A DNA stretch of 64,000 nucleotides from Enoplolaimus lenunculus (GCA_030248215.1 JASANG010000426.1:186001-250000), one strand, 5' to 3'; positions 34,173-46,510 are shown, numbered from the stretch's first letter. The notes: generated by a model from the sequence alone, not told the origin. Program-made: numbers and translations.

Positions 34173-35990
34173 AACATCATTACTTTATGTTTTTTCAACA
34201 CAAACAAATATCTAAAGCACATACCATACGAAGAACGCTAAGAATTTAGATAGCAACTTCAAAATGACTTAAAAGCATTTTTTTCGCCAACAAAATAACA
34301 AAATACGACTTTTTTAAATTTAAACACATTTCGGATGAAAAGACAATGACGAGAGTAACAAAAAAATTACAAGAACAAAGAACGGAAACAGCGACACGCA
34401 AAGCGTTTGTAAACGTCTTAATTTTTCAAAACTCAGCTGACAAAAGTAATAGCTTTGGTGACAAATTTTGCCAAACTTTTGACTCAGAAACAATTGATAC
34501 GCCACTGACGAATCTAAGGCAACGCAATCCACACCTTGGCTGCTCGCACACTGATCAAAATCAAAATTTTGTACTAAAAACTGTAGCAACTAAAATTAAG
34601 TTTAACTTCTCGATCGATTCGCTCGCGAGATTTTTCCGAAAATTATATTTCGTGCGGCCCCCGTTTCGAAAATTATATAAGAATCCCTACTGAGAAACGG
34701 GGTTTGCAATATGCACAGATGCACACCGCAGTATGAGGAAATAACGGTATAATCAATAGCGTATCGTATGGAAAAAACACTCTATAGAGGGATTTGAGTG
34801 GCACAAAATACAAGGTATCCAGTCGATAATAAGATGGACGGTCATACAAGGCAACAATGAATATTAGGCATGCAAGTACGGAAACCTGCCTGGTACTACA
34901 GATCATCGCTCCAATCATTCTGATACATAAAATTACATTATCAGTATTTTATGTAGATTGTTAACACTAACATAGTGGACCAACCACATCCTTCGTAACA
35001 GGCGTTAGCGGCAGCGAGCATAGCAATCTCGTACAAAGAGCCCAATATGAATGAAAGTTTACCTTTAATCCCAATGCAAGAACTTGTGTTTAAGAGCGCC
35101 CGTTTAAGAGCTATATTTCTCGTATAACTCGAATGCGAAAATGGATACTGTATAGAGGATAATAATATATCGAACCAGACAACATATAAACAATGCGTTT
35201 GCCTGCGTGCATTATAGCTATTCTATTTCTACATCTAAAAACGTTTAATAATTAGCAATACTGAAACTGCATTACGGAAGAGTACAGCGGTCTTGTGACT
35301 CAGTACTTTTTCTAAGACCTGAAAATCTGCCTTTATATGGTAGCTCCAGAAAATTTGGAAAAAATGCTTCCCATATTCCTTCATGTATATATCTACGCCC
35401 CTTAACCTTTCACACAAGTGCCTTTTCCAACAGCGATCAAATTTATTGTCAATTATCTTGAAAATAACCGTATAGTATTTGATCAACTACGACAAGTTTT
35501 CCGCTCGAGAAAGGTTGTGGTCGCCCCAGTGACACTTGATGTTTTCGCTGTGTATATGATGCCCGGGTTTCGCGCCATTTGAAGTCATATTTAAGTATTA
35601 TCAGATGCATAGTCAAACCCGTTGTATTACACCAGTACAAATTTCAGTTTTATCTCATCAAAGACTGTTACATTTTTTCACGGCTTGAAATCGTCCGAAG
35701 ACGTAAAGCGATCTTGAGTATTACAACAGTCAGTTCGCTAAATATTTAAAAATTTAATTAAAAAAACTGGTGCTTTATGAACACATTATTATAAATTCGG
35801 GCCTATCATAATTCTGTTTCAAAACCTTTGATCAGCGTTAATACATAAAAAACGTCGACCTTGTTTACGCACAATATTCATCATGAACAAAATGACATTG
35901 TATCGCTCAGGCCTTTCACCTGAGTATATATTACATATTAACTCTTTTTAAACAAAAATATATCTCAGTAGAAATAAAAAAATGGTCAAA
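34173..35990. other. No gene recognised
   Basis: A 115-codon plus-strand ORF (34346-34693) is the longest frame. It has no recognisable motif, is overlapped by a reverse-strand ORF, and lacks clear splice sites. The rest is unstructured AT-rich sequence. Confidence 0.35.
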
Positions 35991-35998
35991 AACATACG

Positions 35999-36179
35999 GG
36001 CCAATGCATAGAACATGAACAGAACAGTAGTATAAGCATGTTCCTAAGCCTAAGCGCAAGAATGAGTTTATACCTAAGCCTTAAAGCCTAAGCAAAAAAT
36101 CAGTCTAAAGCTTTAAAAGCTTCAGTTTACTCTATTCCATTCCCACAGAAAAACGTTTCGCTCTTAATCTACATGAGCC
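35999..36179. mobile_element. Family A element (181 bp) with perfect 8-bp target duplication
   Basis: AACATACG lies at 35991-35998 and again at 36180-36187. The left end is GGGCCAATGCATAGAACATG, and the right end has decayed to ATCTACATGAGCC. The core includes CCTAAGCCTAAGCGCAAG. Confidence 0.8.
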
Positions 36180-36416
36180 AACATACGAAAGAGTATATTT
36201 AGTACGTCAGCATAAATTGCACGAAAGACAACATATTAAGTATTAATGAAGTTTTCATCAAAATTTTGCACAAAAAACACTAGCGAATTTAAATTACACC
36301 AACTTTAGAATCATTACTTTGTTTTAACGGTCAAATCGATGCGCCCAGCCAAGCAGTTTGCTGTGCGAGTTTCTTAAAACCAACCTTACATAATAAGCTA
36401 CATATATTAGTTTCTA

Positions 36417-36622
36417 GGGCTTGTATTCTCAAATGTGTGTAGCACCTAGCATTAGTTAGTTGGACATATAGATTTTGTTGCGTTTGAACCAAGAAATAAA
36501 CAAGTTCAAAATTAGTACAGTTTTTGGATTTGTTTTCGTGTATTTACTTTGATATCCGAAATTAAACGAGACCGTTAGCTTGACGACCCATCGCTACAAT
36601 TGGTGTTAGGTCCTATTTTGAA
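36417..36622. mobile_element. Family G element
   Basis: GGGCTTGTATTCTCAAATGT at the left is matched by the inverted ATTTTGAAAATACGGGTC at the right. The middle keeps TTGCGTTTGAACCAAG and GGATTTGTTTTC. Confidence 0.6.
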
Positions 36623-37470
36623 AATACGGGTCACTGTACAAGTTAAAACAATTAAAAACATTAAACATTACTGCACACGCTGCGTCTAACGGCAGTGATA
36701 TCATGTAAAAATGTTGCACGCATACTGCGTTTTATATTGCAGAATTGCAGAATAAAAACTTGCAGAACATGCCGAGTCCATTCCCAGCAGTAGCCATTCG
36801 CTGTGTGAAAAAGCGGTCAATCAGGGGCGAGATGATTAATATACAGTACAGACATTAGTATAAACACAAAAAAAGGTGCATCGATACTGGAATGATTTTT
36901 TCTCAGAGGCGTCAAATTGGTTATGCCACAGTCGTTCACTAGACTTCTTGAACGAAACGAGTAAAAAACCAGAGTGCATTTTTTTAGTTCTAAATGTTTC
37001 AAATTCCAACCCGAAGCATTGATTTCAGCGGGTTTTAAGGGGTGTACGCCTTAATTTTTCTTGGGTGTCAACTGTGATAATTCGGACTCATCTCTTTTCG
37101 TGTGCCTGTAAATGTGATTTGTTTGCGTTAAATGACCGAACAATGACGTCATATCGAGTATTCGGAAACAAATCACAGATTCTATTTCGTTGTTTTTTTT
37201 CTGTCGACGCGAAAATCTGATAAACGGGAAAGTCAACCGTGGCGCAAAACGTTCTACTCTATTTCTGTTTAGTACCCTCTGAGAATGAAACATAACATGT
37301 TAGCTCAATGTTAATCACTCTTTGAAACGATTCGATCTATTGATACAAATCTTGTAAATATAAAAAACTTCACACAGCGTGCGCTAAGCACTTTTTAGCC
37401 AATTTGAAGGTGTTTCGGCTGTGGTTTGGATGACAGAAGCATAATCATATATTGAAAACTGATCGCCTTA

Positions 37471-38021
37471 AGGTTGCGCTATACTTGTCGTCCAGCGCCG
37501 TCCGTCACCGAACGGTACCGTCGGTCACCAGTCCGGCGCCGTCCGTCACCGAACGGTACCGTCGGTCACCAGTCCGGCGCCGTCCGTCACCGAACGGTAC
37601 CGTCGGTCACCTGTCCGGCGCCGTCCGTCACTCGAAAGGTACCGTCCGTCACCTGTCCGGCGCCGTCCGTCACTCGAACGGTACCGTCCGTCACCTGTCC
37701 GGCGTTGTCCGTCACTCGAACGGTACCGTCCGTCACCTGTCCGGCGCCGTCCGTCACTCGAACGGTACCGTCGGTCACCTGTCCGGCGCCGTCCGTCACT
37801 CGAACGGTACCGTCCGTCACCTGTCCGGCGTTGTCCGTCACTCGAACGGTACCGTCCGTCAGCTGTCCGGCGCCGTCCGTCACTCGAACGGTACCGTCCG
37901 TCACCTGTCCGGCGCCGTCCGTCACCATACGTTATTGTACGTGAACGGTGACAGACGGCGCTGCACGGATGACGCACTGTAACGGACGGTGCCGCACGTC
38001 AACAAAAGTATAGCGCAACCT
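37471..38021. mobile_element. Family D element (551 bp) carrying a 41-42 bp tandem array
   Basis: The ends AGGTTGCGCTATACTTGTCG and AAAAGTATAGCGCAACCT are inverted copies. About ten units of 41 then 42 bp fill 37495-37925, each with CCGTCCGTCACTCGAACGGT and CCGTCACCTGTCCGGCG. Units 1-3 lack one base relative to the later ones. The 42-bp period (14 codons) without stops keeps several frames open on both strands (113-176 codons); these are artefacts of the repeat. The unit itself can form hairpins. Confidence 0.85.
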
Positions 38022-38029
38022 CGAAGTCG

Positions 38030-39540
38030 TTAAGAAAGAAGACATCGAATTCTGAGTGAAAATCGAACCCAATTTATTTAGATTGCAGTGTTTCAATACG
38101 CGCGACGTGCGAAAGTTTTTAAAATTATAACATGAAATTGTTGAAATCGAATCTGAATTATAGTTTGAACAAAACGGCAAGGCAGTCAATTAAAATTTAA
38201 AACAAACTTTACTGTAGAGGCAATAATAAATGCATCTAGCATTGAACCAAAAAGTATGCGATTGAGACAAGAACCACGATTCCAAAAAAGTGTGCCAACC
38301 GGATGCTCCGGATGCCCTTCACATCTATCTTGTACATCCTCTTTTGATATGGGAAAATTGAAATTGGAAATTCTATCACTTTCATTACAGTCAAGCAAAG
38401 CATGCACGTTAGAGTAGCTTAGTGCCTCTTGTTATATTAAAGCGTACGAGTTGACTAATTATAACCTCTTGGTGGGATGGAGACTGAGGATACACGCGAG
38501 TTCTAAATTGATCCCCAATCCACCCCACCAAGCTGGGATACGTAAATCAATTTCTTGTGTAGATTGAAAACCTAACTGTTTTCTGTAAAGTGCACTGTAA
38601 CCCAATAATAATGAATGCTTTAGGCTTGTAATGAACGTAGTGTCAATTAGTTTCTGTAGATTATCATGACTGCTGCTTGCTGCTTAAACAGATTCGTACT
38701 AGTTTGGTAATTTGGCAATGCTTACTGAAAAGAGCCCTCTCGCTTCAATATATATATTATATATATATACATTTATATATACAAATATATATAAATATAT
38801 ATATTTCTTTGAGTGACACTTTCATAAAAGATATAAAACTCGCTCGACAAAAATCTTTTAAACTTTTAAATTGTCTAATTTGTCTCGCCTAAATTACTAT
38901 TATAGACGATTTTTGACCTTGGTCACTTCTTGACAATATGTCTATGAATGAAATTAGTTTAGACTGCTGCCAGACAGTAAGGCATCAAAACGGGATATTT
39001 TCTCACGATTTTAACTATCTTTTACTATAGTTGAAATTCTTTGAAATGCTGAAATGCCAATGAATAGAAGCTGAACATCGGGCACAGATTGGGGGGAACG
39101 TTGCGTTACGATGCGTGAAAATGAGTTTTAGACCCTGCTATCATGAGTTAGACGGCTTTTCCTACTCATCTCTTAAAATGTTTCGAGGATCGTCTGCCGG
39201 CCCCAAGTAAGATAGCTTAGGCACCCATAAGTGCTGCTCTTGTTCTGTATCGGGTTACAACCTTGAAAAGTTGGAACATCAATCGGATGATCTTGCGGAA
39301 AAGCGAGCTTCAAGCAACAGTAATTTTACTATTCGACTGAAAAAATTTGGTTTATGTACTTTCCCACATTTAAGGTTGAGCCTTAGGTAAAAGTGTAGGC
39401 TTTTACTAAAGGGATTTCTAACCTAAACCTCATGATCAGACAGTGTACAATGTTCAAAATTTCAAAAACACATAATCTAAGCATCGCATAACACAACCGT
39501 TACTGTGTATTTTTTCTAAATTGAATCCTATGTCCCCACG
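38030..39540. other. No gene recognised; (AT)n-rich tract near 38745-38810
   Basis: Contains a TATATATATTATATATATAT tract and otherwise unstructured sequence with short, unconvincing ORFs. Confidence 0.45.
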
Positions 39541-39548
39541 CACTGGTC

Positions 39549-39746
39549 GGCCCATGTATAGAACAGGGTCGGATCGTTTTCTGGAGGGGCCATAGTAAAG
39601 TCAGTTTAAGCTTTAGGCTAAATTTTTTTGCTTAGGCTTAGGCTTAGTCTTGGGCTTAGGAATAGGCTCATCCATACGCTTAGGCTTAGCCTTGGCCTTA
39701 GGAATATGCTTTTCCTACTGTTCCGGCCCTGTTCTATACATTGGCC
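39549..39746. mobile_element. Family A element (198 bp), best-preserved copy
   Basis: GGCCCATGTATAGAACAGGG at the left and CCCTGTTCTATACATTGGCC at the right form a 20-bp inverted repeat with one mismatch. CACTGGTC flanks it at 39541-39548 and 39747-39754. The interior is largely GCTTAGGCTTAGGCTTAG-like hexamers, twice repeated. No frame is coding. Confidence 0.9.
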
Positions 39747-39950
39747 CACTGGTCTATAAACGATTTCAATGAAACAGTATTGCGTTGTTGGTTTTTCCAA
39801 AAACACATCAACCATCTCGCAAAGACAGATTAGGCGTTGATCCCTGTGGGAATTTAGTAGAATTTGCATCTTGCAGAACAACAAATAAACAAAGTACTTG
39901 AGTTTATGCCCTATGCGTTTCCTTGGTATGGCAAACATATTTGTTGACAA

Positions 39951-40163
39951 ATGCCACCAACTAGGCGTGGTGTGTTGGACTGGGCGGATATATACAAGAA
40001 AAGGGATAGACAAGATTTACCTAAATCGTACGAAAATTTTTTCTTCTTTACGAAAAAACCTTTGACAGGTTTTAGAGTACATTCGTTATTTGGGAAGTCA
40101 AAAAATTTCTTTATCATAAAAGTATTCTCTGCTGAACTGAACTCTTGTCTATACCCCTCCTGA
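39951..40163 (+). other. Unrecognised 70-codon ORF
   Basis: The translation (RRGVLDWADIYKKRDRQDLP, then SYENFFFFTKKPLTGFRVHS) has a more protein-like composition than its neighbours. No family was recognised, there is no obvious splice context, and a minus-strand ORF overlaps it. It could be a worn transposon or gene fragment. Confidence 0.2.
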
Positions 40164-40695
40164 TGATGAGTAGAACAAGAGTTGGCAGCAATTTGTGGGT
40201 GCTTAATATGTACCCGCAGGTTAGAGCTGTTAGTCGGCTCAGTTGAAGTGCTTACAAGTAAGTACCGTATTTACAACAGATTTATAGGATAGTGTCCAAT
40301 TTATACAGTTGTGAATGTCAAAGATAGAATCATGTTTTTACTTTTCAAAATTTCAATTTCCATATTCGTTTCTAAAATTTCAAAATTTCAAATTTCAAAT
40401 TATAAGGGTTCACTTTTATTACCATGCTCACAGCTGTGTCTGTAATATCGTCGTATTTTTAGGCAACCATTCTGAACTAACGGCAAAACCATTAGGTAAC
40501 GAATGTTAAAATAAAAAATACACTTTTCCTTATTTACTTAGTTTTTTGAAAAATTAAAATTTAAGAACAACTCGAGTTAAACTCTGTATTTCACTTATTT
40601 CATGGTTACTTATGGCGAATCAAAGCACTTTATAATATCCGATATAGCTGTTTACAGTCGCAACGCATATACAAAAGCACCCACGTTTGCTGTAG

Positions 40696-41158
40696 TATAT
40701 ATAACTCGAATATAACATGGGCGATGATATGTATTTCGTCTCTCCAGAGTGTAACCCCCCTCGCCATTCAGCTGCGGACCGTTGTTTATTTTTCAATGCT
40801 GTTCCAGTTGCTTGGGCAACGCGAACGCACCTTAACTTATGCCAGCCATTTTGTATGCTTCAACTTCTTTGCTTTTATTACATTCCTTAAAACATGAGTA
40901 TGCTGCTAGAACATAGGTAGTATACAGTTTGATTAAGGAATGAATCCAATTCCGTACAATACATCATTTGGTCCAAGAAGCATCCTACACAATCTATTTA
41001 GGGTACCTAACGTTTATGGACTAACTAGTAACTTTGGACTCTATCCATTAACGGACTCTAATTGATGAAACAAACGCCTATTGATTTATGCTGAAAACAC
41101 GGACCCCAAGCCGTTATTACCACCACTTGTCCACTCTTATTCGAGTCTCACTTGTAAT
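40696..41158. mobile_element. Family B element, highly diverged copy
   Basis: TATATAACTCGAATATAACA at the left and CACTCTTATTCGAGTCTCA at the right, with GCTGCGGACCGTTGTTTATT and CATTTGGTCCAAGAAGCATC inside, follow the family B order. Confidence 0.6.
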
Positions 41159-41532
41159 AAAATTCTGAACCCCAAACAACTCAAACATGCTTTTCATTTG
41201 TTTGATTGTACCAACCCTGTTCAAAATACAATACCGCTTAATTGTACCATGTTGAGTATCTGAAAACGATCAGCAGCTTAGAAATTTTGTGTTTCAAAAA
41301 ATACACCGAAGCCGTATACGAATTCTCATTGTACCATTGGCCTGTTGTTATAAATGCGAAACACAACCGTTCTGAAATTGCAAAATCGAAAACAAAACAA
41401 TTCCTTTTACCATCGCGTCAGGCTTGTGTTTGACCACTGCACCGTGAAAGTCTTAATGGCTTCCATTGTTTCGAAAACAATATTGCTGCTGCTTGTTGAC
41501 GTAGAGAGTTTTCTGAAAATGTTTTCATTTCC

Positions 41533-41902
41533 AAGGTTTTAGAGATATGCTGGCGTTTCTATTGAACTTGGCGTTCATGTTTTGAGGAGTGTACTGGTTT
41601 AGCTCGAATAGAGTAAACTTAAGCATTAGACTAAGTTTTTTCTCAAGCTTAAGCCAATGCTTAGCCATTCAAGGTTTCAGATATGCTGGCATTTCTGTTA
41701 AACACTGGGCTCATGTTACTTTGAGGAGTGTAGGAACCGTTTTTTGCGGAACTCCTATAAACTCAAGCTTTCGATTAAGTTTTTGTAAGGCTTAGCCTTA
41801 GACCAATGCTTAGCTGTAAGCTGATCTTTATACTCTGAGGCTTAAGCTTAGGCTAAGAAATATGGTTATACTAATTTTAACGACTATTAAAGTAACATTG
41901 GC
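41533..41902. mobile_element. Family A copy with partial tandem duplication of its left part and flank
   Basis: CAAGGTTTTAGAGATATGCT, TTCATGTTTTGAGGAGTGTA and the following family A sequence recur about 135 bp later (CAAGGTTTCAGATATGCTGG and TCATGTTACTTTGAGGAGTG). The second copy runs to the proper right end TTAAAGTAACATTGGCT. Duplication of element plus flank implies a local tandem event after insertion. Confidence 0.55.
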
Positions 41903-42127
41903 TGAAAGTGGTATGTCCAGAGAGAGTAACCCGCATTTATATCCAGGATAGTCTCTTACTTTTGGACTCCATAATCAAGCAGAGTACTTGTTTTCTAAAA
42001 GCATTTTCGTTGTCTCTCTAGAAATTTTGGGGAGGGAAATATATATATTCAACCTAACCCATTTGTATACGCCACAGTGTTAATATATAGGTAATGCCAA
42101 TGTGAGCCTGTTGCTGGTGAATGCGTA

Positions 42128-42561
42128 CTGTGGTGACCCCAATAAAAGGGGGGCGCTATAAGAGGGTGGGGTCCTATTTTGAGTCCCAATGAATATGAGT
42201 CCGTATCCCTAATAAGCGTCCGTAAGCGGATAAAGTCCCTAAACCCTAATTAGAGTCCATAAATGTTAATTATTCCTAATTGTAACGCATAAATGACACC
42301 AGGACCAAATAAGGCTGTGTTCGAAACTTTAAAGCGTACTTAAGTTTTGAAAGTACATTCCTAAGTATAATGCATTATCGATGAAGCTATTGACAACAGA
42401 TAAATAAACGTTTAATTCAACGGATAATTGCAATACCGGATATATATCAGTTGGTGGAGCGTGGGTTAAAAATAAATAACGGTCCGTAAGCGAATAACAG
42501 GTTGGTATCCTCTGGAGAGGCCAAACAAATATCAGTCCCCCTCTTATTCGAGTCACTACAG
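42128..42561. mobile_element. Family B element (434 bp), TA target duplication
   Basis: CTGTGGTGACCCCAATAAAA at the left and CTCTTATTCGAGTCACTACA plus G at the right, with TA on each side. The middle has TAATTAGAGTCCATAAATG and AACGTTTAATTCAACGGA landmarks. Confidence 0.8.
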
Positions 42562-42604
42562 TACAAGCAGTTTTGTGCTAAAGTAGCTAAAGCGCGCATT
42601 TTAG

Positions 42605-43097
42605 GCAAAAAAATAATCCAAACTTCATATTATGTTCCAACCAGGGGAGAAAGCACACGGCCCATGGTACACCAAAATCCATTATATTACCGTTCTCGAA
42701 TATTTTATTTCGGGAGAGTTATATTATCGTAAGTATTAAGAGTTGGGAAACGCGCGAAGATGCGAGCAAATTTGTTGATATTTAGCAAACTGGTGGTTAT
42801 GTTAAGGTCTGTGTAGTAGACTGAAGCCATTAAAACAATCGCTATAAAGTAAAACAGCGACAAAAACTAGCGAGCGAGAAGCCAGACGCATTTCTAGCGG
42901 ATTTTGTTTCGCCTGTTTGGGACTGGGACCTTTTCGGCGTTGGAGGGGCGCCAAATGAGGCATGGGTATTATTGCTCCGGCCTTGGCCGGAGATATCCCG
43001 AAAGCACTGCAAGCCAAACAATTCTATATATACTCTAGTTCCAACTTGTGCAGTTTGCTGTATGGAACCGGAAGTTACCCGAGAACACTTGATGACA
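42605..43097 (+). other. Possible two small exons of an unrecognised gene
   Basis: 42605-42728 lies between an acceptor (CATTTTAG) and a donor (TATC|GTAAGT) and reads KKIIQTSYYVPTRGESTRPM, then VHQNPLYYRSRIFYFGRVIL. 43054-43097 lies between TTGTGCAG and GACA|GTAAGG and continues in phase with LLYGTGSYPRTLDD. No family was recognised and no further exons could be joined. The first exon's frame stays open back to the family B element ending at 42561, which may have landed in or next to it. Chance is not excluded. Confidence 0.22.
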
Positions 43098-43099
43098 GT

Positions 43100-44790
43100 A
43101 AGGTGATCAAAACGCAGAGCGCCTGGCTGTTGTACATTTCCATCCTTACGGGTTTAGGTTTCAATTTACGCTTTTGCTTACGTTTCCGAACAGGTTTAAC
43201 TGAGTCTAAGTGTTTGCCTAAGCCTTTACCTAACCAATTTAGTCATAGGCTAACTGGGCCGAAGTTGCCACCCCCATACCCTCCATTTGGGGGGGCGCAC
43301 CACAAAGCGGGGTCATCACTAAATGATGTTAAACAAAAAATTTGAAAAATATTTTAATCATCGCAAGGGGCTGTCATCCCAGGTTTCTTGGGGGCGCACC
43401 CTAGCCTGCTCCGGCATTCTAGCTTAAACACTGATCTTAAATGTGAGGGAAAGTATAGAACAGCCCGGCGCTTTTCAAACTATCCGCGGGTGCATGCCAC
43501 AAACAAAATTACTAAAATTTTGCAGTCATAAAAACTGTATTGTTGCTGTTTTTGGTACAAACATCGTCATAAATAACACGAAACTAAATGTTCTTTTACC
43601 GATAGAAACTAATATTTCTAAACACTGAAAACAGATTTAGACACGCGTAAATACAACGTTATTATTGCTACCGCCACGCGCCACGCCTTTGAGTAAAGTT
43701 ACGTGTGACAGGCAATTAATAATCAGCATAAACATTAGTGTTCGGGTGCTTCGCCCACGGGGGGTGAGCAAAAGCTGAAGTTCGATCCGACCATAGAGGC
43801 GGTGAAATTAATCAAATCTCTTTCTAGTTAAGCTATTTTTCGAACTGATTATGAATTGTTTACCTGTGGCCTAATATATGCAATTGTAGGTATACATATT
43901 CACGTTAAATGCTATGAAAAGCAAAATATTGCCATACATGTGCACATAGGCATGGGCTTAGCATTCAGATCGATTTCCAGTGTGGTTTTAATATTCGGCC
44001 AATCTTCTAAATGATATCGTCTCGGCGGCATAGTTTCAACAGCAATTATGTATATAGGTCCTGAATCGCTAACGCTATAAATCAAAAGATCCTTATGAGC
44101 ATAATAACCTCTCTATCCCAACAGCAGTATATATACAAACCTGGATGTTATAACACCTACAAGGGAAACAGCATTTCCGTTTTTTAAAGTTGAAAAACTG
44201 TACCAAATTTAAAATTCTGTAAGTGATACAAAGCAAAATAAGATGACCCATACAAGTGTCCAAGAATAATGCGAAATATTAAAATATCATTTGTTCATAA
44301 ATATTGCGCTGGCTTCAAGTCAAGGGAACTAATCGTCAAAATGTTTGGTCAACATTAGAATGATGTATGTTTGCAATATTCGCTTCAGCACAGTCATTAA
44401 AACAATGTTTCTGTATTATATCCCTCTGTAACAGTCTCGGAACATTTCTTTATTCATGAAGCGCTGGCTTCAAACCACCAGACAGAGCCCAAAGGTATAC
44501 AGCTTATTTAATTTTGAACCTTTGCACAAGTTATATTACGATTTTTAGTTCTGAACTGGTCAGGTTGAGGAATTTGACTTTAATGTCTACCTCGCCGCAT
44601 GCAAATTGTTTCAAAAATTGTTCAGTGAAAAACTTCATGAGCAAAACGAGCGAGAAACCATGCGTAATTTTTGTATTTTATGTCAAATAAGACGCAAGTG
44701 TACTGGTTCCGATTGGGGGTGCACCCCCCGGACCCCCTTCTCGGTACGCTTCTGCTTTCTTGCGAAATCGTCAACTAAATTATGCACACT
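43100..44790. other. No gene recognised; GC-rich repeat-like patches
   Basis: 43240-43420 contains CCATTTGGGGGGGCGCACCA and TTTCTTGGGGGCGCACCCTA; 44695-44750 contains TTGGGGGTGCACCCCCCGGA. These G-rich inverted pieces look like remnants of another repeat. The rest is AT-rich and empty. Confidence 0.35.
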
Positions 44791-44792
44791 GC

Positions 44793-44960
44793 GGCCCATG
44801 TTACGTTTTAGGGCAGTACCGGTTTGGGGTCAGTCTGTAAAAAAGTAGGCTTACATTCTAGACTACATTTTTTGATTAGACTTAGGCTTAAGAATACGCT
44901 TTTGCAGCGCTTAGGCTTAGGAATATTCTTAATCTACTGAAGGCCAAAGTAACATTGGCC
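44793..44960. mobile_element. Family A element (168 bp) with 8-bp target duplication
   Basis: The left end GGCCCATGTTACGTTTTAGG and right end CCAAAGTAACATTGGCC are inverted. The flanks CACACTGC and CGCACTGC match at 7 of 8 bases. The core has TTAGACTTAGGCTTAAGAAT. Confidence 0.78.
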
Positions 44961-45221
44961 CGCACTGCACACAAAAAAGTATTTCTGAATTTATTCAGAA
45001 AAGTATTTTCTGTGGCAAATCTGAAAAGTTTTGCTGATATTTAAGACAATTGTTCGTAAAATAACTGGAAAACGTTGTTTTTCAGACTTTATTTCAAAAC
45101 GTTTTTTAAAAACATTTCTGTTATAACAGAAATACTTTTCAAGTGCACTTTGCTCATCATATTTCTCAAATGTAAGAAATTTTTTCTTAAACATCAGAAG
45201 TATTATTTTGAGTGTTATAGG

Positions 45222-45352
45222 GTGGTGTTATACTTGCCAATTGGCGCCATAAAGCGTCTGACGTGGCCACGGGTCAGCAAAGTTTTGTTTACAAAATGTT
45301 ACGCGATGTGCGGTGCCATACGGCAAAAAATAATCATGCGGCACCCTTAAAA
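45222..45352. mobile_element. Family D element, diverged
   Basis: GGTGGTGTTATACTTGCCAA at the left, GGCGCCATAAAGCGTC and GCGGTGCCATACGGCA inside. The right end has decayed. Confidence 0.5.
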
Positions 45353-45948
45353 TATCTCCCGAGCAGAAGACCATGTTTTGCGTTTCAAGTCTATGAACCG
45401 TTGTAAATTTGTTCTGTGTTCGCAACAAGTTAAATTCATCACAATACGACACAAATATTAACGCGTGTGAGTTGAACAGATTGTGAGGCCTTCAATTTTA
45501 GTACAAATCATTGTCAATTTCAAACAGCACGTAAACAATAAACCGAACGCTTCGTCATGTTTAGTAAATTGCAAATTGCTTCTGCAGTATTGATTGAAAC
45601 CAACGAGACAACGCGTACACAGATGCAAACACAAATCAACAATAAGCGACCGCAATGTGTGCAAGGCAAGCAGTTCCTGAGGCAGAATAGTAATAATTTG
45701 TGCTGCGACTCGAATATTAGATATTTGATAATATTTTACGTGACAAATTTTAAATTTATAGATTGAATACTTTGAAATATTGTTATGAAAAATTGTCATA
45801 TTTCAAACAGTACAAAAATTGCTTAGTTTGTTGACTCAAAATGTAATGCTATAGTAATTCTATTTTTTTGCGATGCCTAAAATTGGAACCAAAGAAAATA
45901 TTCGCAAAATGCATTAGCGGTAGATCTTCAAACTGACGAAGTTCTTTA

Positions 45949-46358
45949 CTGTAGTGACTCGAATATGAGGGGGTCCCTATTTGATCCAATCAATAGGAGT
46001 CCGTATTCCTAATAAGAGTCCGTAAGCGGATAGAGTCCCGAAACCCTAATTGGAGTCCATAAATGTCAATTATTCCTATTGTAGTGCATAAATGACTCCA
46101 GAACCAAGTACAATTGAGTTCGAAACTTCAAAGCATACTTAGTTCTGAATGTACATTCTTAAGTATGACCTTGCATTAACGCTCAAGCTATTGACACAAG
46201 ACGAATAAACGTTTCATTCAACGGAGTCGCAATACCGGTAACGAAGAGCGGCAGAGAGCGGATTAAAAATAAATAACGAACCGTAACCGAATAACAAGGT
46301 GGTGCACTCTGGAGAGGCCAAATAAATATCCGTCCCCCTGTTATTCTGGTCACTATAG
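45949..46358. mobile_element. Family B element (410 bp), TA target duplication
   Basis: CTGTAGTGACTCGAATATGA on the left and CTGTTATTCTGGTCACTATA plus G on the right, flanked by TA. The interior is colinear with the copy at 23069-23542. Confidence 0.8.
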
Positions 46359-46510
46359 TAATTGCGGATCTCAAAATTGGCTTGAAGTAGGACGAATCAA
46401 ATGTGAAAAATTGCAGAATTTTAAAACTCAGTTTACTGGTTAGACAGTTACAAAGCAGCCTTTCATCAATTGGTGATATCTGGTTTGCGCGGTAGTCGGG
46501 CACAGAGCTG

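Noticed and set aside
37495-37925. CRISPR-like array
   Set aside because: Units are contiguous tandem repeats with no unique spacers, in an animal genome.
37452-37982. ORFs of 113-176 codons in several frames on both strands in the CCGTCCGTCAC array
   Set aside because: The 42-bp unit is 14 codons without stops, so the frames are a by-product of the tandem repeat inside a transposon.
39549-39746. Interstitial nematode telomere (TTAGGC)n indicating a nematode genome
   Set aside because: The hexamers are degenerate and confined to a transposon with target duplications, and a U12-type intron argues against most nematodes. The likeness to telomere repeat is noted but not used to identify the species.
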